A DNA stretch of 64,000 nt from Lutjanus erythropterus (lineage: Eukaryota > Chordata > Actinopteri > Lutjaniformes > Lutjanidae): assembly GCA_020091685.1 (NCBI GenBank), contig CM034609.1, positions 16,628,204 to 16,692,203 of the forward strand. The letters run 5' to 3'. A program made the translations under genes and the position numbers. A model generated the notes under the pieces. It ran no database searches. It was not told the origin of the DNA and was given only the letters and a program-made list of their open reading frames with translations. Positions 28,201 through 38,870 of this stretch are shown one piece after another (position 1 is the stretch's first letter; each line of letters starts with the position of its first letter).

Positions 28201-30869
28201 GATTATCATCATTTTTGTAGCTTTTACTTTGTAAACAAAAGGGTTTTTTTCTGTAATGATGATAGGACTGTACAGTTTTTGTAAAAGTAGCTCATCATAA
28301 GCCCCTGCCTTGTTCAAATAGGTCTAAAAGATCCTGTTTCAGCACACAGACCACAGCTCTGTGATCGGATATGTTTATAAGATGTAATTCGTGACCAGAA
28401 TGGTCTCTCCTCTCATTGACGATGTCTTGGGTTTTGCACATTAAAGTGCATTATTTTTACATGGTGAAAAAAAAAGGTGGGGAGAGTTTTCATGTCTCTG
28501 GAGGCATCCGACCACATTTCGGTGGGGTTTTGCATCTCCTTCACCACTGAGAAGTGCCAAATGAAATGCTAGAACTTTCCTGAGGTCTCCCCCACAGAAA
28601 GGAATGTACCCTCGGCTCCAGTACGGTAGTCCCAGAACAATACAGATTCTTTTGGGGCCGTGATTATTCTGCCAGGCTCTAGATGCCGTGTAAATGTAGA
28701 TGGGGTTTATTTTCACTTCAGCCAAAGACACTTCATAAATAAACTCACACTTTGTAGCCAAACAAAAGAATGGCGCTGCCTCCTCTTGCAGCGTCCTAAC
28801 CTCGACTAACCTGGCTCATAATCTCCCCTCTGTCCCTATGCGCCTTAACCCCGCTGCCCTAATCTTCTGACCCCCAACCCCTGATGTCCTGACCCCTGGG
28901 CTCAACAACCAAACCTTTCTTCCACTTAGCTAAACCCCTCCACCCAAAGGCACAATTGACCCAAAGCCATCATACCTTCTTCACTTTGAGTTTCTGACTT
29001 TCTGACAAGTCTCTGACTACACGACTAACCATAGTGAGGGCATTGTCTGTCTGTGTTGCAGGTTAACTTCCTTCAGAAGAGAGCCGCCTTGCTACAGGAA
29101 GACCTGGATGCCTGCCGCAGCAGGAGGTTAGTGTGATTGTTTATCTTGTATAGAAATATATATGCATACGTGCCTGTACATAGTTCATATGGAAGTTTAT
29201 ACCCCTGTATAGTACAATGGATTTATGCCTGAGCTTTAGTTTTCCTCTTGTGTACCTCAGATAGTGAATATAGTTTAAGGCTGACTCTAACCTGGACCTT
29301 ATTTTCCAGTGCTTTTGAGTCTAATACCGTTTTTTATACCACATATATATGTTGTATATAAGGGTACATGTGATTAAATTACAAAAAAAAAAAACCTGGC
29401 TGGTGTCTGCAGCGGTCTCACTCAATACTGGACCAATTTCAAAAATTGTTGTCCCCATTAGTAGTTTTGAGGGACCTCAAGAACTAACTAGTCCTGAGAT
29501 CTTGTCTAGTAGAGATTAGACCACCTTGTAATGAGGGACATCAAGAAATTGTGTAGCTTTTGTAAGATAAATTTATGAGCATACATGAACAAATGCTCTC
29601 TTCTCCTGGTGGCCAGGGATGGTCAGCCTGCTGCCTGATGAAGATTGCAATAATGAGTTATAAAATGATCAGCAGAAATAAAATAGTGCTGAGTGATAAA
29701 CACCATAAAGCAGGAAAGCAGACTAAGGGCTTTCTATTTTCAATTCGAAAACATGATGTATTTCAAAAAGAACCCCAGTTTCATCCATAATACTTTAGCT
29801 AGCTCATCAGCATGCAGCTTTTTCATCAATAGACATACCAACATACTTGTAGGGAGACATTCTTTCAATTTCAGAACCATCTAAAGAGTAAATATTAAAA
29901 TCAATATCATTAAGATGAAGAAAACTGCGGACATTTTGTTTTTGCCCCAAATACAACAAGTTTAATCTTTACAAGTGAGCGCTGGAAAGCACAGTGTCGT
30001 CAGCATAATAATGCACCTTCCAGCCACTGTCAGACAAGGCTATGTTATTAAACAAGGTGAAAAGTAGAGGAGCTAAAATTTAACTACACCGTAAGTGACC
30101 TTCAAAATGTTGGAGTGAGTAGAATCAGCAACAATGCATTGGGTTCTATCTGCAGGATAGCTTGTATAAAACACTGGTAGGCTTTCTGACGGAGGTCAGC
30201 AGAGGCTAGTTTATCCACTAAAAATGTATGGTTAACTGTGTCAAAGGCTTTAGACAGCTAAATGAACGAGGCTGCACAGTGCTCTCCATTGTCACGAGCA
30301 CATATAATATCATTTAGAGCAAGAGATGCAGCTGATATCGTACGAGGAGCAAATCCGAAACCACACTGAGAGCTAATTAAAATATTTACGAACAAATGAA
30401 GCCGATGATTATCTTGAGAGTCAAGGATCTTGCCTAAACAAGATAGCTTGGAATTTGTAGGGCACTATTAATGGTGCAGGTCTTTTCTTTGACTATGACA
30501 GCTTCCAGTCCTGAGGGCTTTCATTTGCCTCCCATCCATCATACTGTAAGCACCATTTATGTCTTTATGAAAAGCTTCCATACATACGCAGTGATAAGAG
30601 GCCTCGTCAAACGATGCTTGCCGCTCACATCTCTGCAAACATCTCTCAGGACTGTCAGTCACGCACATCACAGTAAATAACCAGTTATTTCATTGTACTC
30701 CACCTCACAACTTAAAGTGACAGCGTCTGTGAGATTCTCAAAGGAACAGTCAGTCAGAGAGAGTTTAAATTTATTTCCATGATGATATTCTTTCATATCA
30801 ATGCACATGTGTTATAATGTTGGTTTAATGGTTTAACGCTGGAATAACCCAACTCTTCTGCACAGGTAA
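16111..30869 (+). CDS. cep112: cep112 (centrosomal protein of 112 kDa), C-terminal part; join(16111..16200,26472..26573,29062..29126,30866..30869)
   Basis: Cep112 (formerly CCDC46) is a long coiled-coil protein of the centrosome. The four visible exons encode the last 86 residues. All junctions keep frame: 30 codons, 34 codons, 21 codons plus 2 bases, then G+TAA. The peptide is charged and heptad-like (EKVESLQRQLHCSEKKLL..., RQELEDTITSLKAQ) and ends VNFLQKRAALLQEDLDACRS followed by RR. The motif order 'P.ELRQELEDTI.SLK.QVNFLQKRA.LLQE' closely resembles the CEP112 C-terminus as I know it from mammals, which is the main basis for the name. Position supports it too: the next gene on the same strand is axin2, as in mammals. 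The N-terminal exons are outside the window to the left. An extra in-frame candidate exon at 21201-21278 is listed separately and not included here. Confidence 0.88.
17395..18252. repeat. interspersed repeat family D ('aaaggtccagtgtgtaa')
   Basis: Starts AAAGGTCCAGTGTGTAA and ends 'ctgcacaccagtccttta', roughly the inverse of the start. Internal landmarks are 'ttttcattagtgtataatcac', 'agagtcttttatatctacggaggg' in part, 'cagacaaaccgaacactg' and 'ctcaccactagatgccactaaatcc' in part. A second copy lies at 37.1-37.8 kb. The 63-codon frame at 17561-17752 lies inside it and is not considered a gene. It sits in a cep112 intron. Confidence 0.7.
21201..21278 (+). other. candidate in-frame cassette exon of cep112
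   Basis: A strong acceptor (tttttccctcttgcag) precedes 78 nt that are open in the frame required by the flanking phase-0 exons, followed by a good donor, GTGAGT. The 26 residues (QSVFEFKSLLGELSECQLSG, then CGGANF) are Cys/Gly-rich and not coiled-coil-like, unlike the rest of Cep112. I do not recognise them. It could be an alternative exon, a decoy exon or chance. Confidence 0.25.
21290..21360. repeat. perfect inverted repeat / long hairpin
   Basis: Bases 21290-21314 and 21336-21360 are exact reverse complements (25 bp; arm begins CATTTTTGATATACC). Within the 21-nt spacer, TGACAA (21315-21320) pairs with TTGTCA (21326-21331) around the loop GGTTT, leaving only a 4-nt bulge. The result is a nearly continuous 31-bp stem, with no mismatch in the outer 25 bp. 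Confidence 0.9.
24376..24391. repeat. poly-C tract
   Basis: Run of 16 cytosines, followed by CTCACCTCACCTC. Confidence 0.9.
26472..26573 (+). CDS. cep112: cep112 coding exon (third from 3' end)
   Basis: The acceptor is ctgtcctgtcag and the donor GTGAGA; both ends are phase 0. It encodes 34 residues including YEEKIKGLIPAELRQELEDT and then ITSLKAQ. The stretch 'G.IPAELRQELEDTI.SLK.Q' is the most diagnostic segment for Cep112. Confidence 0.9.
26574..29061. other. cep112: cep112 intron, about 2.5 kb
   Basis: No exon or RNA gene seen. The phrase 'gttcagactg' occurs at both ends of a block (26911 and 27937), which hints at an unidentified repeat. A short hAT-terminus-like patch ('gccgtctctag') lies near 27312. 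A pyrimidine/CCT-rich stretch precedes the next exon (28795-28990). Confidence 0.7.
29062..29126 (+). CDS. cep112: cep112 coding exon (penultimate)
   Basis: The acceptor is ctgtgttgcag and the donor GTTAGT. It starts at phase 0 and ends with two bases of an Arg codon. It encodes VNFLQKRAALLQEDLDACRS followed by R and a split R. If the intron were retained, the frame would stop four codons later (…RRLV, TGA), so splicing hardly affects the C-terminus. Confidence 0.88.
29815..30450 (-). pseudogene. degenerate non-LTR retrotransposon (LINE) reverse-transcriptase remnant
   Basis: Read on the minus strand, three reverse-transcriptase blocks appear in the right order. About 90 codons (30450 down to 30190) contain a QCGFGFAPRTIS motif, then LSKAFDTVNH (palm motif A) with a stop just before it. 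A second frame gives ILAPLLFTLFNNIALS...HYYADDTVLSS, in which the catalytic YADD is intact (around 29981-30017). A third gives LDGSEIERMSPYKYVG near 29870, a segment usual just after the RT core. Frames shift between blocks and several stops interrupt them, so it is inactive. It lies antisense in the last cep112 intron. The clade is not assigned. Confidence 0.8.
30866..30869 (+). CDS. cep112: cep112 final coding exon (stop only)
   Basis: The acceptor is ctcttctgcacag. The first base G completes the last Arg codon (AG|G) and is followed at once by TAA. Only one coding base plus the stop lies in this exon; the rest is 3' UTR. Confidence 0.75.
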
Positions 30870-31250
30870 CCATGGGAGAACCACAGCCTGACCCTCCACC
30901 AGGATATGAAGGATAAGATGTCCAATCAGATGTGAGCATTATTGACTGTTACAAGTATTTCACAAACCTGTCATGCCACTGGATCAGTCATCTTACTTTG
31001 ATGTGCTGTCTCATGGTTTTATTAACATATGCGCTATTTTTTCATTGTCAGATTTTAGTTTTGCTTTGTCCTGTTGGAAAAAATATATATTTATGTTCTC
31101 AAATGGTTATTTTGTTCTTTTTTTTTTTTTTACTTTTTTGATACCATTAACTTGACTTGATTATTGTTATTGATATTTGATATCAGTCAGTTGTCATATT
31201 CTTACTAAAATTCATTGTTTTTAATAAAAGGATTTTCATCACTTTCTGTT
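30870..31250 (+). other. cep112: cep112 3' untranslated region
   Basis: AT-rich sequence from the TAA to just past an AATAAA hexamer. The end is estimated as 10-30 bases after the hexamer, where a T-rich, GT-containing stretch (ttctgttgtcattctttttttc) could act as the downstream element. Confidence 0.6.
31223..31228 (+). terminator. polyadenylation signal AATAAA for cep112
   Basis: Canonical AATAAA about 355 bases after the stop codon, followed by a U/GU-rich stretch. It is the first canonical hexamer after the stop. Confidence 0.65.
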
Positions 31251-32559
31251 GTCATTCTTTTTTTCTTTCTGGGCATGTTTTTCATCTCCTTCAAATACCT
31301 CATAATTAATCCCTCAATTAGGGGAAGTCATGCTGTTGCCCTTGTTTTCATATGACCACAACGTCCATGTTAACCAAGATTAGCTCTGTAACATTACACT
31401 AAAGTCAAAGACCTTGAATTCCCATCTCCCCCGTCACTATTAAGCATCGCCTTTCTGCTCAAGCCCCCATTTGAACTGTAAAGAGTAGTTGGGGGGTTTG
31501 TGGTCGGTTCAGATAAAGAGCGCTGTGAGATGATTGTTTGAACCTCTGGCCAAACACTACAGTCCTTGGCCTCTACTCTTTCTGCCTGTGTTTTACCGAT
31601 GGCTCCACTCGAACCCAAGCTGAATGACTCAGACACTGGGGTACATGAAATGGCCGCCATGTCTCCTCCAACGTCTCCAGAGTGTGGAGGTTTTATGATG
31701 ATAATAACATTTGGTGGACCAAGGATGGGCTTCATAATGAGCCCCCATCCATTGGTATTTTGTGTCTCTGGTAGGTGAGGAATGCATGGGCTTGAATACT
31801 GATCATTTCAAAAGAATCCAGTTTTTTTTTCCTGGAAAACAGTTCGGAGGACTTATTAAATTCCAAAATCAGATTTTATTTCAAAGAGGCCCCCGCACTT
31901 ATTTGCATTGGAATTGCTTTCTTTTTACACCCGCAGTTCACGCATTTCCATGTGTTCCCATTGTCCGTGACCTGTTCTCCTGTCTCCAAACGAAACACTA
32001 TACCCCTCTCTGTGTTTATTTGATGTGCTGATTCTGCTGCCCAGGCAGAGAGAGAGAGAGAAAGAAGAAACAAAAAAAAGAGAGACGAAAGGAGAGAGGA
32101 CTGTCAGACCAACATCTGAGAAACAGGAATTTAGTCTTTCAGCACAAAGCCTTTGTAGAGTGTTGTTTCTGGAAGAAGTGCACAGAGGATTCATAACCAT
32201 TGGAACATAGCATCATGCATGCATGTGCTCTTGTGTACTTCTAAGGAAGCATTTGTGACATTTTTGCATGTGTGATTACATTCATGCTTCAAACAAGAAC
32301 ATTCATGTCATCCAGCTGTGTTTGAAGGCGAAAATGTTTAAACCTGTTCTGAATGCTCAAAGTTGCAGCAGAAAGCCTGATCATTCCCAAATAAGCGTGT
32401 GCATTTTGCACGTCTTAGTCTTGACCTCATCAATTGTGCAAACTGGGATAAGGGTATTGCAATTCCAAAGAAGGAAAGAGGTATTTTTGCTGTTTCAAGG
32501 ATTCGGTTTTGATCAAAAGGAGAAGGTAGAGGTGTCAGGAGATGGCACCTTTTTTACCT

Positions 32560-32700
32560 TTCTTGGATAGGGACGGCTGAAGAGAAACAGGAAAGGGGAT
32601 GACATGCAGCAAAGTCCCTGAGCTGGAATCAAACCCCAGTCGCTGCATTATGGACATGAGTACAAGGTGTGCAGGCTCTACCAGGAACCCCCAACAACTG
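32560..32700 (-). mobile_element. tRNA-derived SINE fragment
   Basis: The minus strand carries a box-B-like GGGGTTTGATTCC (32626-32640 region). It also shares the SINE body phrases seen at 62.5 kb ('gacagctgaagag', 'ggggatgacatgcagca'). Box A and the poly-A end are degenerate. Confidence 0.55.
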
Positions 32701-34499
32701 ATAAATACCTCAAGTGTAGGCTCAGTTGCATCTTTTTCATCTCATGTCATTCTTTCCAGATTCAGCAGAAGTCATGTTATATCTGGAATGAGCTGTCTGT
32801 AAAAAAGGAAAAAATAATTGTCCCTTCAGGGTTTCACTGGCTTTTGTGGGGGATTGTTACTGCAGTTCTTCTAAATAAAAAAAAATCGTGATGCATGTTG
32901 TGATTTTCTAAAGTGTTTTTGGTAAATACTAAATGGACCTGCATTTGTATAGTGGCTTTCTAGTCTTCTGACCACTGAACAAAATTATGTACGCAAGTGA
33001 AAAGAAAAAGTTGGCTTTTTTTCATACAGTTCATTAAAAATCAAAGGCAACTTGCTCCAGGAAGAATAAAACTGCACCCTGTTCTGATTGTTTCAACTAC
33101 CACTGACAAAAAGGCTCAGGGTTACAAAAAATATAACAAAATAGGCTTTATTTGTAAATGAAGATGTGCACTCAGGGGGTATTCCACAAAGAAGCAAAAT
33201 CTTTTTGGAGCTTAAACTCAAAGTCAAACTAGCGAGCACAAAATTAGAAAATATTCAAGTGCACAGAGCATTTATACATGTCATAACAACGGCAAACCTG
33301 GCACCTCGTCCTGATTCTGGTCAAGAGTGAAACAGAAAGCTCAAAGCAATAAATATACCTCTGTCCTTTTTTAGTGTCATTCTACCTTACTCAGGCTGTT
33401 TTGGTAAATCTCTGGGTTAAATGGCTGAAACTCTCCCTTGGTGGGTGTTCATGGTGTTGCAGTACTCAGTTATTCACTTGAAAGTGTTGGAGGTGTGAAG
33501 AATGAATGTCCCGCAGGACACTGGTTTACTGCAACTGCAGTAATGCAACTGCATTAGTGTGTAATGTGTGTGCGCTGTGAAAGTGAGCGGCAGACTGGTG
33601 ATGCCCATAGTGAAGCAGAAAGTTGTCAGACTGGCAGTAAATGTACAGTACAGGTTACTGTGTGTCAGTTAATAAATGCTGCAGCTTCTCAAGACCAAGA
33701 AATGTCTGTTGCTTCTCAACTGCTGAGCAGAAAAGGCTGATGATAAGCTGAAGCTAATTTGCACCCTGTGGTGGGCATCGCGATGCTAACCACAGTATTG
33801 CAGTAATGTAGTTATCGTTACAGCCCTAGCCTTAGTGGAAGGTTTTTCATGCTACTACTGCTGTCAAAGTGCATATGTACAAATGAGTTCCTCAACATTA
33901 ATGCCTTCGAGAAGAGGCCACTAGAAATGTGCGCTCATTAGGTCTTACCCCTCCCTATGACAGCAGCCACTACAAACACTGTAGCCTTCAGACAGAGCCA
34001 GACATCTACACATTGTATGAAGTTCGCTCACACTTCACCCTTTACTGAAACTGGATTGAAAAGTAGCTTTCAGATACTGTCAGATGATCCTTCATTTAAA
34101 GTATCCAGAGTCCATAAGATTATGAAGCTCAGAAGGTTAGTGCGTACTCTGTCCTGTTTAACAGGCTTGTACTTTGCTCATTTACAACCCAAACCAGCTC
34201 CAGCTATAAACTCTCTTTTAATCTGTTATTACTCTGACATAGTTTCACTCTAATTGATTGTCTATCACAAAAATAAACCTCCATAATTATGCTTGTGTAA
34301 ATACAAGCCATGAATGTCATTTCCACACAGCCGACATGGCCCCATTAAGGATCAAAGCCCTCGCTTCCTCTCAGTTATCTCCACATCAGACAGTGGACTG
34401 TTGTGTGACAACAGTAAAGGGCAGCTGGGAGCTCCCGAGGTTTCCACTCATCCACCATATTCTAGCTTCATGCTAAAGTGCTCAGAGCTGCTGTACGGT

Positions 34500-35901
34500 C
34501 AGGCTTGGGGAGGGTTACTATAAAAATGTATTCCGGTACAGGTACTAATTACCTGTTTAAAAATGTAGTCAATAATCTAATATTGCAATGTTAAAGTAAT
34601 GCACTAATGTAACTTGATTACCTTCACCTTTTACCTTTATATAAACAAGACGTCCCACTGAGATCGAAAATCTTGTTTGCAAGAGAGACGTTGCCATGGT
34701 GGCAGCCAATCACAACATATTAAAATGCAGCAAATACAATATATTCACAATAGAACAACAGCTATTCAAACATAGTGGCCTCTCACATGTCTCAATCACT
34801 ATATTCTTTATGATGCCCTGAAATTCATCGGTGGACACAAATGTATCTAATTTATTTCTCTTGATCAGTTCAAACCCGTGGTACATTAAAAAGCAAGCAC
34901 TTGGTCCAGATATTCATTTCTTTGTCACATGTGAATGCATGTTTAGATTAATAGTAGTAATTATGCAACATTTAAATGTTCTCATAAATGTTATAGCAAT
35001 TCATTCTTCACATTTAAACTTCAACTGAACTGCCATAACTTATTCTAGTCTGGAGCTTGTGTTTTTACCCACACACCATCCCCGTCACCAGCATTACAGT
35101 CCCAAAATATTTTTCAGCAGTCGTAGTAGTCTTGACAGGTAAGCTTACTAACTGGATTCTGTGTAGCTAATGTTAGCGGTTGATCTATACAGGTGTGCAC
35201 ACTGCACTTTAAATGCCAGCAGGCAAATACCTTGTAGCTCATGGTTCTGCTCCCATTGGTAATCATACTTTTTTCTGTATGCCAGATGACTGTTTTTTTT
35301 ATATTTCTTTACTTTTTTGTGATTGCTTTTCTACATTTTATATTTTTATGTGTCTGTGTTAGCACCTTGACCTGTGAGAAATGAAATTTCATTCTTGTGT
35401 AATAACTTGAACTTCAGTTTGAACTAATATTAGCACTTGATCTGCGTATCTTACGTTGGCAGTTGGTCTTTGCGGTTTGTGTTCACAGTTGTTCTGTGTA
35501 GCTAACATCGGCGGTTGTTCTGTGTTGCTAATGTTGGTGGTTGGTCCGCCACTGTACTGTGTTGCGGTCCCTTTTTTCTGATTTAAAGACAAAAAATGGC
35601 GAAAAGCTTTTTTTTTTTTTTTTTTTTTTTAGAATATGGTGAATTGACTGCAAAATTGGTTGTTTTCACTGAGACACAGAGACCAGAGTGGTGCTGTGAG
35701 ACTCGTGCAGTGTTGTAATGTGTGTGAATATAAACAGACTATTCTTTATTTTAAAATGTATTTTATAATTGTAATCATGCTAATAATCTTTAATCCGAGT
35801 TAGTTATTTTTTTTTTCCGTAACTGTAATGAAATACAGTAACCTTTTTTGGATTCTAATTATGTCATCCCATTACATGTAATCTGTTACTCCTCAAGCCT
35901 G
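34500..35901. mobile_element. interspersed DNA element E with inverted ends
   Basis: The left end CAGGCTTGGGGAGGGTTAC and the right end, reversed as CAGGCTTGAGGAGTAAC, are inverted copies. Both flanks run into 'gtaact/attacc' rich sequence, as in a common teleost CAGGGTTGGGGAGTAAC element. The interior contains several imperfect 'tgtagctaatgttagcggttg' units (35160-35550) and a 23-nt T homopolymer (35608-35630). No transposase is present. Confidence 0.6.
35608..35630. repeat. poly-T tract
   Basis: 23 consecutive T bases inside element E. Confidence 0.9.
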
Positions 35902-37134
35902 TATGGCTTGATGCTTGTTAATATGGAGGTTAGTTTTTATGACATGAATGAACCATTTAAAAATCATCCCACACTCTCAGAACGTACGGAAGATAAAAAC
36001 TGCCTCTTGAGTCAGAAATGTAGAGCAACTGCAAATTCTCTTGAAGACACCGTACAGAGAAACCTTAAACCAGCTTTTGTTTTGAAGTATTTCATTCCCG
36101 CAGGATATCAGAGAGGTTATTTGAGGACGTGAATTTAAAGACCAGCGCTGGTTTCTAATCAGCTGTAGAAAAGGGTGATTCGAGGTCATTCAGCGCCTCT
36201 CTGCCTCTTACACGACGTACACATGTGACTGCGTGCTTGCGACAGGCCTCTGGGATTGACTGTACATCAGCGTGTGATTGACAAAGTCATTGTACGTGTG
36301 TGTGCGTTTGCGTGAGCCATGTGCCACTGGAGCTTTTTATAGCGCTGTATTCTGAGTCAGACCCTAGGAGGCCTGTGTTTGGCTGCTGTACGCTGCTTGC
36401 ATAAATAAACCTGTTTATCGCCAACTCTTCTCACACGCACTGATGTCTTCCATCATGTTTTCTGCCTTCTCTGCCTTTGTCTCTCTTCCTAGCTTGTATC
36501 ACTCCTTCTCTTTGTTGATTCGGTATTTATGGCAGTGATTTTTCCTTTTTTCCCCGGCCCTGTCACTCAAACGCAACAAGAGCTATGAAACGGATATGCA
36601 GCTGCATGATTTGAGAACAAGTGGGTTAGAAGCTATACAGCCTGAGTGAAGACGACACAGCAGGTTGTGTTTGTGTGATTGTGGCATGAATTTATCGTCT
36701 GGGCTGATAGTGTGGGCTGAGCAGAGGGACAGAAGACCATGCACTCAAGACAGTGTGGGAGGTTTGTCTGAATCACTTGCCCTATGTCTCTGTCTGGTAT
36801 CTCTGTCTCGCTCTTTCCATTTATCTCTCTCACCCTCTTTTATCATTATACACAAATTCTTGCACCAGAAGTGCTAATGGCTAAGTAGACTATGACCACA
36901 TCCACACTAATGCAAATAAGGTTGACATCTTTTTGATTTTTCCATCCGTTAACTTTCAAAAAATATTCTTCAGAGAAGAGCGTTTAAAAGATGTTAAAAT
37001 CTAGCTGCCGGACTGGTTTGCTTGCTCAAGTCTTAAACTCACCATCACTTTAATGTCTCAGTCTGTTTGTGCATAATTGTGTCTTTGCATTGACTTTACA
37101 TACAATCACACCAGCACTGAAATTTGCATTCAGT

Positions 37135-37770
37135 CTAAACACACAATAATCTTCATAACTTGTTTTCATTAGTGTGTAATCACCTGAAAATAAGAACTGT
37201 TGTGTGTTAGTTACTTTAGAATGAGCTGTTTATATCAGCAGCGGATGCAGGTCCTCCTGTCTTAGGAGACATGGTCTGTCTTCCCATGTTTCCACAGCAG
37301 GGCCGTTTCTAGACGGGAAGCCTGGGGACACTGGCCACTCCTGAAATCTGATTGGCCACCCCAAGTGCCACCCCATTATCCTCAAGTATGATTGGCTATC
37401 TTTTCAGTGACAGGTGGGACCACTGTTTAAACCAACTGCGTGATGAATACTTGTAAATGTGCATTGTTTTCTTCTGTATGCAACCTACTTTTATTTATTT
37501 TAACTTACTTTATGGATCATTTTACTACAAAGGTTTGTATAATAAAATGTTAGTTGTAACTCCCTTTATGCTACTCACAAAAAACATACAAAGAAAAACT
37601 ATATATACAGCAAATAGGTTAATAAATAATGCCACCCCACTTGTGCTACCCAGTCAAAAAAGTCTGGACACGCCCCTGTTCTGCAGTAACCCTGGAGAGG
37701 GTCTTTCATGTTTTTAGTGGGTTTCACAGCCACTGTAGGTTCTCCTGCACACTACAAGAGTGAGGGGATA
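37135..37770. repeat. interspersed repeat family D, second copy, split by a nested element
   Basis: 'gttttcattagtgtgtaatcacctg' (in part) and 'tttagaatgagctgtttatatc' match the family. The sequence stops at 37297 and continues after 37678 ('gggtttcacagccactgtagg'). Confidence 0.6.
37298..37678. mobile_element. nested hAT-like MITE, 381 bp
   Basis: The ends are CAGGGCCGTTTCTAGA and, reversed, CAGGGGCGTGTCCAGA (13 of 16 match). Flanking octamers TTCCACAG (37290-37297) and TTCTGCAG (37679-37686) look like a decayed 8-bp target duplication. The host is repeat family D. It is non-coding; the 86-codon frame inside has no recognisable protein. Confidence 0.65.
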
Positions 37771-37927
37771 TGTTTGTAATCTGAAAATACTAAATGCCCT
37801 TTCCTTTTCTCAGATATTTATTCAGAAAAATAGATTCCTCCTGAGGTCAATAAACCTCCCCAACATCCCAAAAATATTGAGGACACGGCCTCTGTGTGAT
37901 GAAAAAGGTGGTCTAAATGGTGATATA

Positions 37928-38200
37928 CACCCCAAACTTTTATGTCAATAGATGCGTATTAGATCATGAGAGGATTTTGTCTTAAGGAAACTCCCTTTCT
38001 CTCTGCTTTTAGCTTTGAAGATAATAAAGTCTTTATAAGTCAATCAATGATTAAACAACATTATAAGTTACAAATAAATCAGTTCTCTTGTTGTTGTAAC
38101 TTCCAAAAAATTTCATGAAAGTTCAAACTTCTGCTGGAGACCCCCTGCAACCCACTCAGTGACCTTTGTTGGTCCTGAGACCCCAGTTTGAAAACCACTG
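37928..38200 (-). mobile_element. hAT-like MITE ('CAGTGGTTTTCAAACTGGG' family), inverted copy
   Basis: The reverse complement begins AGTGGTTTTCAAACTGGGG and shares 'ttggaagtt.caacaacaag', 'cattgattgac' and 'tccttaagaca' in order with the plus-strand copy at 49.96 kb. Confidence 0.65.
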
Positions 38201-38338
38201 ATACACAATATGACTGTCGCATAGTTACAAGGATCTGACTGTCACATGATCTGTTTACCTGCTTCACAACACTTTAAAAGTGGTGTGAAGCTGCTGGCTC
38301 AAAGTGCCTGCACTTGTCCAAAAGAAAGATTCTAGCGC

Positions 38339-38870
38339 TCTCAGAAATAAGGGTTCCAGCAGGGAAGAACCCTTTTTTGAAGTGAAGGTTCATCAAAGGT
38401 TCTTAGTTAGACTAAGAGTTCCATTAAGAACCTTTTTCATCCAAATGCCTTTTTTGAAAGAAAGAGTTCATCAAGGATTTTTGAAATCCTTGAAGAACCT
38501 TTCAAGGGTTTTTCATACCGTAATATAAAGGGGTTCTCAGTAGAACCCCATGGGTGGGTTCTAGGTTAAATCTTTGGAATTTTAAAGGGTTCTCATCAGA
38601 GCTCTCCGGGTGTGTTCTTGGTAGCATTCTTAGAAGGTGGAAAGGTTCTGGATGGAACCATTGTACCAAGGAAGAGTTCTCTGTAGAACCTCTCACAGGG
38701 GGAAGGGTGAAACCTGTCATACATGATTCTAGGTATAACCCTTTATGTTGGGTTCTTGGTAGAACAATCTGAAAGGATCCAAAGTGGAACCTTTATAAAA
38801 GCTTCTGCCAGGAAGCAAAAAGCGTTCTCCCATGGAAACAAGCTGGAGAACCCTTTATGGTTCACGTTAG
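38339..38870 (+). repeat. GGTTCT-rich arm, left
   Basis: Dense run of GGTTCT and AGAACC hexamers, many paired as short palindromes (for example GGGGTTCT-N4-AGAACCCC at 38530-38549). It aligns along its length with the reverse complement of 40093-40772, sharing for example 'ttctctg.agaacctctca', 'cttagaaggtg.aaa' and 'gtgaaacct'. Confidence 0.8.
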
